From positions 860,929 to 924,928 of the forward strand of contig NZ_JACSQG010000001.1 in the NCBI RefSeq assembly GCF_014836765.1: 64,000 nucleotides of DNA. The letters run 5' to 3'. Numbering within the stretch: the first letter of the stretch is position 1; every line of letters begins with the position of its first letter. Below are positions 61,421 to 64,000 of this stretch, in pieces. A program made the translations under genes and the position numbers. Under the pieces are notes generated by a model. That model had not been told where the DNA came from and did not search any database. It saw only the letters and a program-made list of their open reading frames with translations. The stretch is from Serpens gallinarum (GTDB taxonomy: Bacteria > Pseudomonadota > Gammaproteobacteria > Pseudomonadales > Pseudomonadaceae).

Positions 61421-62143
61421 ATGGCGACTGCAGCAAAGTTGGGCAGCAATCTCACCGGCATACAGATGTCCCCCAAAGATACGGAGCGGCTGATGGAAGC
61501 CGTTGAGCAAATCCTTCCCGATGTACCGGGTGATGACGCTCTGCTCGCGACCGAGCGAGTCAAACGTAATGAAGAGGCCGAGCGTATTGGTTCTGTGCCG
61601 ATTCCTGGCTCGGCCAAGGGCATGCTCAAATCGACCTTCGACATGATCAAGGGTAAAAGCCCGGAGCTATTGGTCGACAAGCTTGGCGAGCGCCTGGCAT
61701 TCGAGCGTAGCGGGGTTCGCCTGTACGACGCGATGATCGCCAAGGTCAAAGCCATGAATGTCGTCGGTTCGGATCTGGTGAGCGTACTCCAGCACATCCG
61801 TGACGAAGAGTTCGAGCACATGCTGCTGGTCGAGGATGCGATCAAGACCCTGGGTGCGGACCCCACGGCGCAGACCCCATGCGCCGATGTCGCCGCAGTC
61901 AAATCAATGGGCTTGATGCAAGTGCTGACCGACCCAAGGACCAACGTTGCGCAGGGGCTCGGCGCGCTCCTGACCGCAGAGCTGGAGGACAACGCAGCCT
62001 GGGAGTTGCTTATAGAACTGGCCGAGGCGGGCGGTCATCCGAATATCGCCAAGAGCTTCGAAAAGGCCAAGACCCAGGAAGACGATCACCTGCTGAAGAT
62101 CAAGTCCATGGTGCGCCGGGATTTGATCAACGATATCAAGTAG
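61421..62143 (+). CDS. ferritin-like diiron-type protein, short (240 aa), unknown function
   Basis: This 240-residue soluble protein has a four-helix ferritin-like bundle (about residues 80-230) with ligands E95 (RLAFERSG), E130xxH133 (RDEEFEHMLL), E177 or E179 (LTAELEDNAAW) and E210xxH213 (TQEDDHLLK). The N-terminal 75 residues are charged and possibly flexible (MSPKDTERLMEAVEQILPDV). It is the second gene of the pair, 12 bp after the first, with AAGGAG at the SD. It resembles YciF/YciE-type ferritin-like stress proteins in general layout, but the sequence is not close enough to name it. Confidence 0.78.
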   Translation: MATAAKLGSNLTGIQMSPKDTERLMEAVEQILPDVPGDDALLATERVKRNEEAERIGSVPIPGSAKGMLKSTFDMIKGKSPELLVDKLGERLAFERSGVRLYDAMIAKVKAMNVVGSDLVSVLQHIRDEEFEHMLLVEDAIKTLGADPTAQTPCADVAAVKSMGLMQVLTDPRTNVAQGLGALLTAELEDNAAWELLIELAEAGGHPNIAKSFEKAKTQEDDHLLKIKSMVRRDLINDIK

Positions 62144-62170
62144 GCGAATCAAGGCTCTCGGGCAAACGAC

Positions 62171-62200
62171 TGAGAGTGGGCGGGAGTTATCCCGCCTCTC
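62171..62200 (+). terminator. hairpin after the ferritin-like operon
   Basis: GAGAG-TG-GGCGGGA and TCCCGCC-TCTCTC form an imperfect stem around 62171-62202. It is GC-rich but has no T-tract on the plus strand. It lies between two convergent genes (ferritin-like and rimO). Confidence 0.5.
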
Positions 62201-62227
62201 TCATCGCACGGGTTTTGGCAGTCCGAC

Positions 62228-63550
62228 CTACACGCGTTCCGCCCAGAGATCGTATTCATCGGCGTCAATCACGCGCACGCGTACCTTCTCGCCCGCTTGC
62301 AAGCTGGGATCGCCAATGAAGACGCTGCCGTCGATTTCCGGCGCGTCGGCGGCAGAGCGGGCCACTGCGCCTTCATGGTCGACTTCATCCACCAACACTT
62401 CGATCACGGTACCGATCTTGCGCTGTAGACGGGCAGCGGAAATGGCCTGTTGATGCGCCATGAAACGTTCCCAGCGGTCCTGTTTGATTGCATCCGGCAC
62501 CGGCTCCAGGCCCAAGTCGTTGGCCGGCGCACCGTCCACGGGGGAATACTGGAAGCAACCGACGCGATCCAGTTGCGCTTCGCTCAGCCAGTCGAGCAGG
62601 TATTGGAAGTCTTCCTCGGTCTCGCCGGGGAAACCGACGATGAAAGTCGAGCGGATGGTCAGTTCCGGGCAGAGCTCGCGCCATTTCTTGATGCGCGCCA
62701 GGGTCTTGTCCTCGAAGGCCGGGCGTTTCATGGCCTTGAGGACTTTGGGGCTGGCGTGCTGGAAGGGGATATCCAGGTACGGCAGCAGTTTGCCTTCGGC
62801 CATGAGCGGAATCACGTCGTCCACGTTCGGGTACGGATAGACGTAATGCAGGCGCACCCACACGCCCATGCTCGATAAGGCCTCGCACAATTCCTTCATG
62901 CGTGTCTTGACCGGCTGGCCGTCCCAGAAATCGGTCTTGTACTTGAGGTCGACGCCGTACGCGCTGGTGTCCTGGGAAATCACCAGGATCTCCTTGACCC
63001 CGGCCTTGACCAGGCGCTGGGCCTCGCTGAGCACGTCGCCTACTGGGCGGCTGACCAGCCTGCCGCGCATCGAGGGGATGATGCAGAAGGCGCAACTGTG
63101 GTTGCAGCCTTCAGAAATCTTCAGGTAGGCATAGTGGCGTGGGGTGAGCTTGATGCCTTGCGGTGGCACCAGATCAACGAAGGGATCATGGTCGGTCTTC
63201 GGCGGGATGACTTCGTGCACGGCATTGACCACTTGCTCGTACTGCTGCGGGCCGGTCACCGCCAGCACACTGGGGTGTACGTCGCGGATATTGCCTTCAT
63301 TGACCCCCATGCAGCCGGTGACGATCACCTTGCCGTTTTCGGCGATGGCTTCGCCGATGGTGTCCAGGGATTCGGCCTTGGCGCTGTCGATAAAGCCGCA
63401 GGTGTTCACCACCACCACATCTGCATCTTCATAGGTGGGAACGATCTCGTAACCTTCCATGCGCAGTTGGGTAAGGATGCGTTCGGAGTCGACGGTGGCC
63501 TTAGGGCAGCCCAGGGAAACGAAGCCGACTTTAGGAGCGGTGGTGGACAT
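62228..63550 (-). CDS. rimO: ribosomal protein S12 methylthiotransferase RimO
   Basis: This 440-residue radical SAM enzyme adds a methylthio group to an Asp of ribosomal protein S12. The N-terminal MTTase domain has Cys ligands in [25 protein letters not shown] and VTGCMGVN. The radical SAM CxxxCxxC motif is CNHSCAFC and the C-terminal TRAM domain covers the final 65 residues ([15 protein letters not shown]). I placed the start at 63550, with GAGG upstream. The in-frame extension to 63643 is unconserved. Confidence 0.96.
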   Translation of the reverse strand: MSTTAPKVGFVSLGCPKATVDSERILTQLRMEGYEIVPTYEDADVVVVNTCGFIDSAKAESLDTIGEAIAENGKVIVTGCMGVNEGNIRDVHPSVLAVTGPQQYEQVVNAVHEVIPPKTDHDPFVDLVPPQGIKLTPRHYAYLKISEGCNHSCAFCIIPSMRGRLVSRPVGDVLSEAQRLVKAGVKEILVISQDTSAYGVDLKYKTDFWDGQPVKTRMKELCEALSSMGVWVRLHYVYPYPNVDDVIPLMAEGKLLPYLDIPFQHASPKVLKAMKRPAFEDKTLARIKKWRELCPELTIRSTFIVGFPGETEEDFQYLLDWLSEAQLDRVGCFQYSPVDGAPANDLGLEPVPDAIKQDRWERFMAHQQAISAARLQRKIGTVIEVLVDEVDHEGAVARSAADAPEIDGSVFIGDPSLQAGEKVRVRVIDADEYDLWAERV

Positions 63551-63728
63551 GGATGACCTCAAGGGGCGTGCTTGACAAGCGCCGCTGCGCGAAAAAAAAG
63601 TGCGCAATGTTAACGGCAGCTTTTCAGCTTTTCCACCATTCATCCAGGCCTTCCGCCGCTTTTTTTAAGGCGAGAGGCGAAGCGACGTGAGCGCTCTTGA
63701 GCGCCATAAGACCGCAGCTCCAGAAACG

Positions 63729-63758
63729 AAAAAGGCCACTCGATTGAGTGGCCTTTTT
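63729..63758 (-). terminator. terminator of tRNA-fMet copy 1
   Basis: AAAAAGGCCACTC (63729-63741), loop GATT and GAGTGGCCTTTTT (63746-63758) make a 13-bp stem directly after the 3' end of the tRNA on the minus strand. Confidence 0.92.
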
Positions 63759-63765
63759 CTGTATC

Positions 63766-63842
<77 letters not shown>

Positions 63843-63929
63843 CCGGCCATTCTACTGATTGATGAGGACGTGTCAACCGATAGTTTTTACGAATCAACAA
63901 CTTGCGCAGAAAACCGATCGGCGGAAACG

Positions 63930-63959
63930 AAAAAGGCCACTCGATTGAGTGGCCTTTTT
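63930..63959 (-). terminator. terminator of tRNA-fMet copy 2
   Basis: Identical stem-loop to 63729-63758, shifted by 201 bp, downstream of the second tRNA copy. Confidence 0.92.
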
Positions 63960-63966
63960 CTGTATC

Positions 63967-64000
63967 TGGTTGCGGGAGCAGGATTTGAACCTACGACCTT
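63967..64000 (-). tRNA. initiator tRNA-fMet, copy 2 (5' part outside the window)
   Basis: The last 34 bases repeat the 3' end of copy 1 exactly, including the CCA end (TGGTTGCGGG on the plus strand). The gene continues beyond base 64000. The flanking terminator is duplicated too, with a constant offset of 201 bp, which points to a tandem duplication. Confidence 0.93.

Overview
The window looks like a GC-rich chromosomal segment of a Pseudomonas species. The evidence is gene content and local order that I know from Pseudomonas: a flgZ-flgN-flgM / flgA // cheV-cheR flagellar block beside a gamma-glutamylpolyamine synthetase-like gene, a braCDEFG branched-chain amino acid transporter, ppiA-LysR-azoR, a PA3496-like small gene next to nth and rnfABCDGE, then metG-apbC-dcd. 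FliA-type promoters fit the Pseudomonas TCAAGTT/GCCGATAA pattern. I see no insertion sequence, prophage or CRISPR array. This is core genome with small accessory patches.

Layout. 1-3.4 kb: RND efflux permease (3' part beyond the window) and its adaptor. 3.5-8.2 kb: two chemoreceptors flanking a methyltransferase, each receptor with a FliA-type promoter. 8.3-15.6 kb: polyamine-type glutamine synthetase homologue, MFS transporter, then flagellar and chemotaxis regulation (flgZ, flgN, flgM, flgA, cheV, cheR). 15.7-17.7 kb: lemA with two TPM-domain genes. 18-22.8 kb: braC-livHMGF. 23-25.6 kb: two small conserved proteins and a reductase/isomerase pair of the glyoxylate-hydroxypyruvate type. 25.6-30.8 kb: MHYT-GGDEF-EAL signalling protein and RapA. 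30.9-34.2 kb: small proteins, among them a 38-residue CcoM-like membrane peptide behind an Anr-type box, a porin and a lipoprotein. 34.3-38.6 kb: acetyltransferase-like protein, PpiA, LysR regulator, periplasmic protein, azoreductase, PA3496-like peptide.

38.7-45.6 kb is a long leftward operon rnfA-B-C-D-G-E-nth, with most junctions overlapping as ATGA; RnfC carries a long repeat-containing C-terminal extension. 45.7-51.8 kb: GCS2-family ligase, metG, apbC, a cold shock gene and dcd. 51.8-57.8 kb: MocR-type regulator, ccoG, and a cyanide-insensitive-type bd oxidase operon (cydA-cydB plus a 48-residue DUF2474 peptide). 57.8-63.6 kb: lipoprotein, small beta-barrel protein, two tandem MAPEG proteins, a two-gene ferritin-like operon and rimO. 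The window ends in two tandem initiator tRNA genes, the second cut by the window edge.

Themes. Motility and signalling are linked by FliA promoters and c-di-GMP proteins (FlgZ, MHYT-GGDEF-EAL). Respiration and redox are linked through Rnf, a bd-type oxidase, CcoG and the CcoM-like peptide under a likely Anr site. The most interesting points for follow-up are the ferritin-like pair, the MHYT protein whose GGDEF is intact while its EAL is degenerate, the CcoM-like gene with its Anr box, the nested TGACGTCA palindromes next to a chemoreceptor promoter, and the ~65-residue repeats in RnfC.
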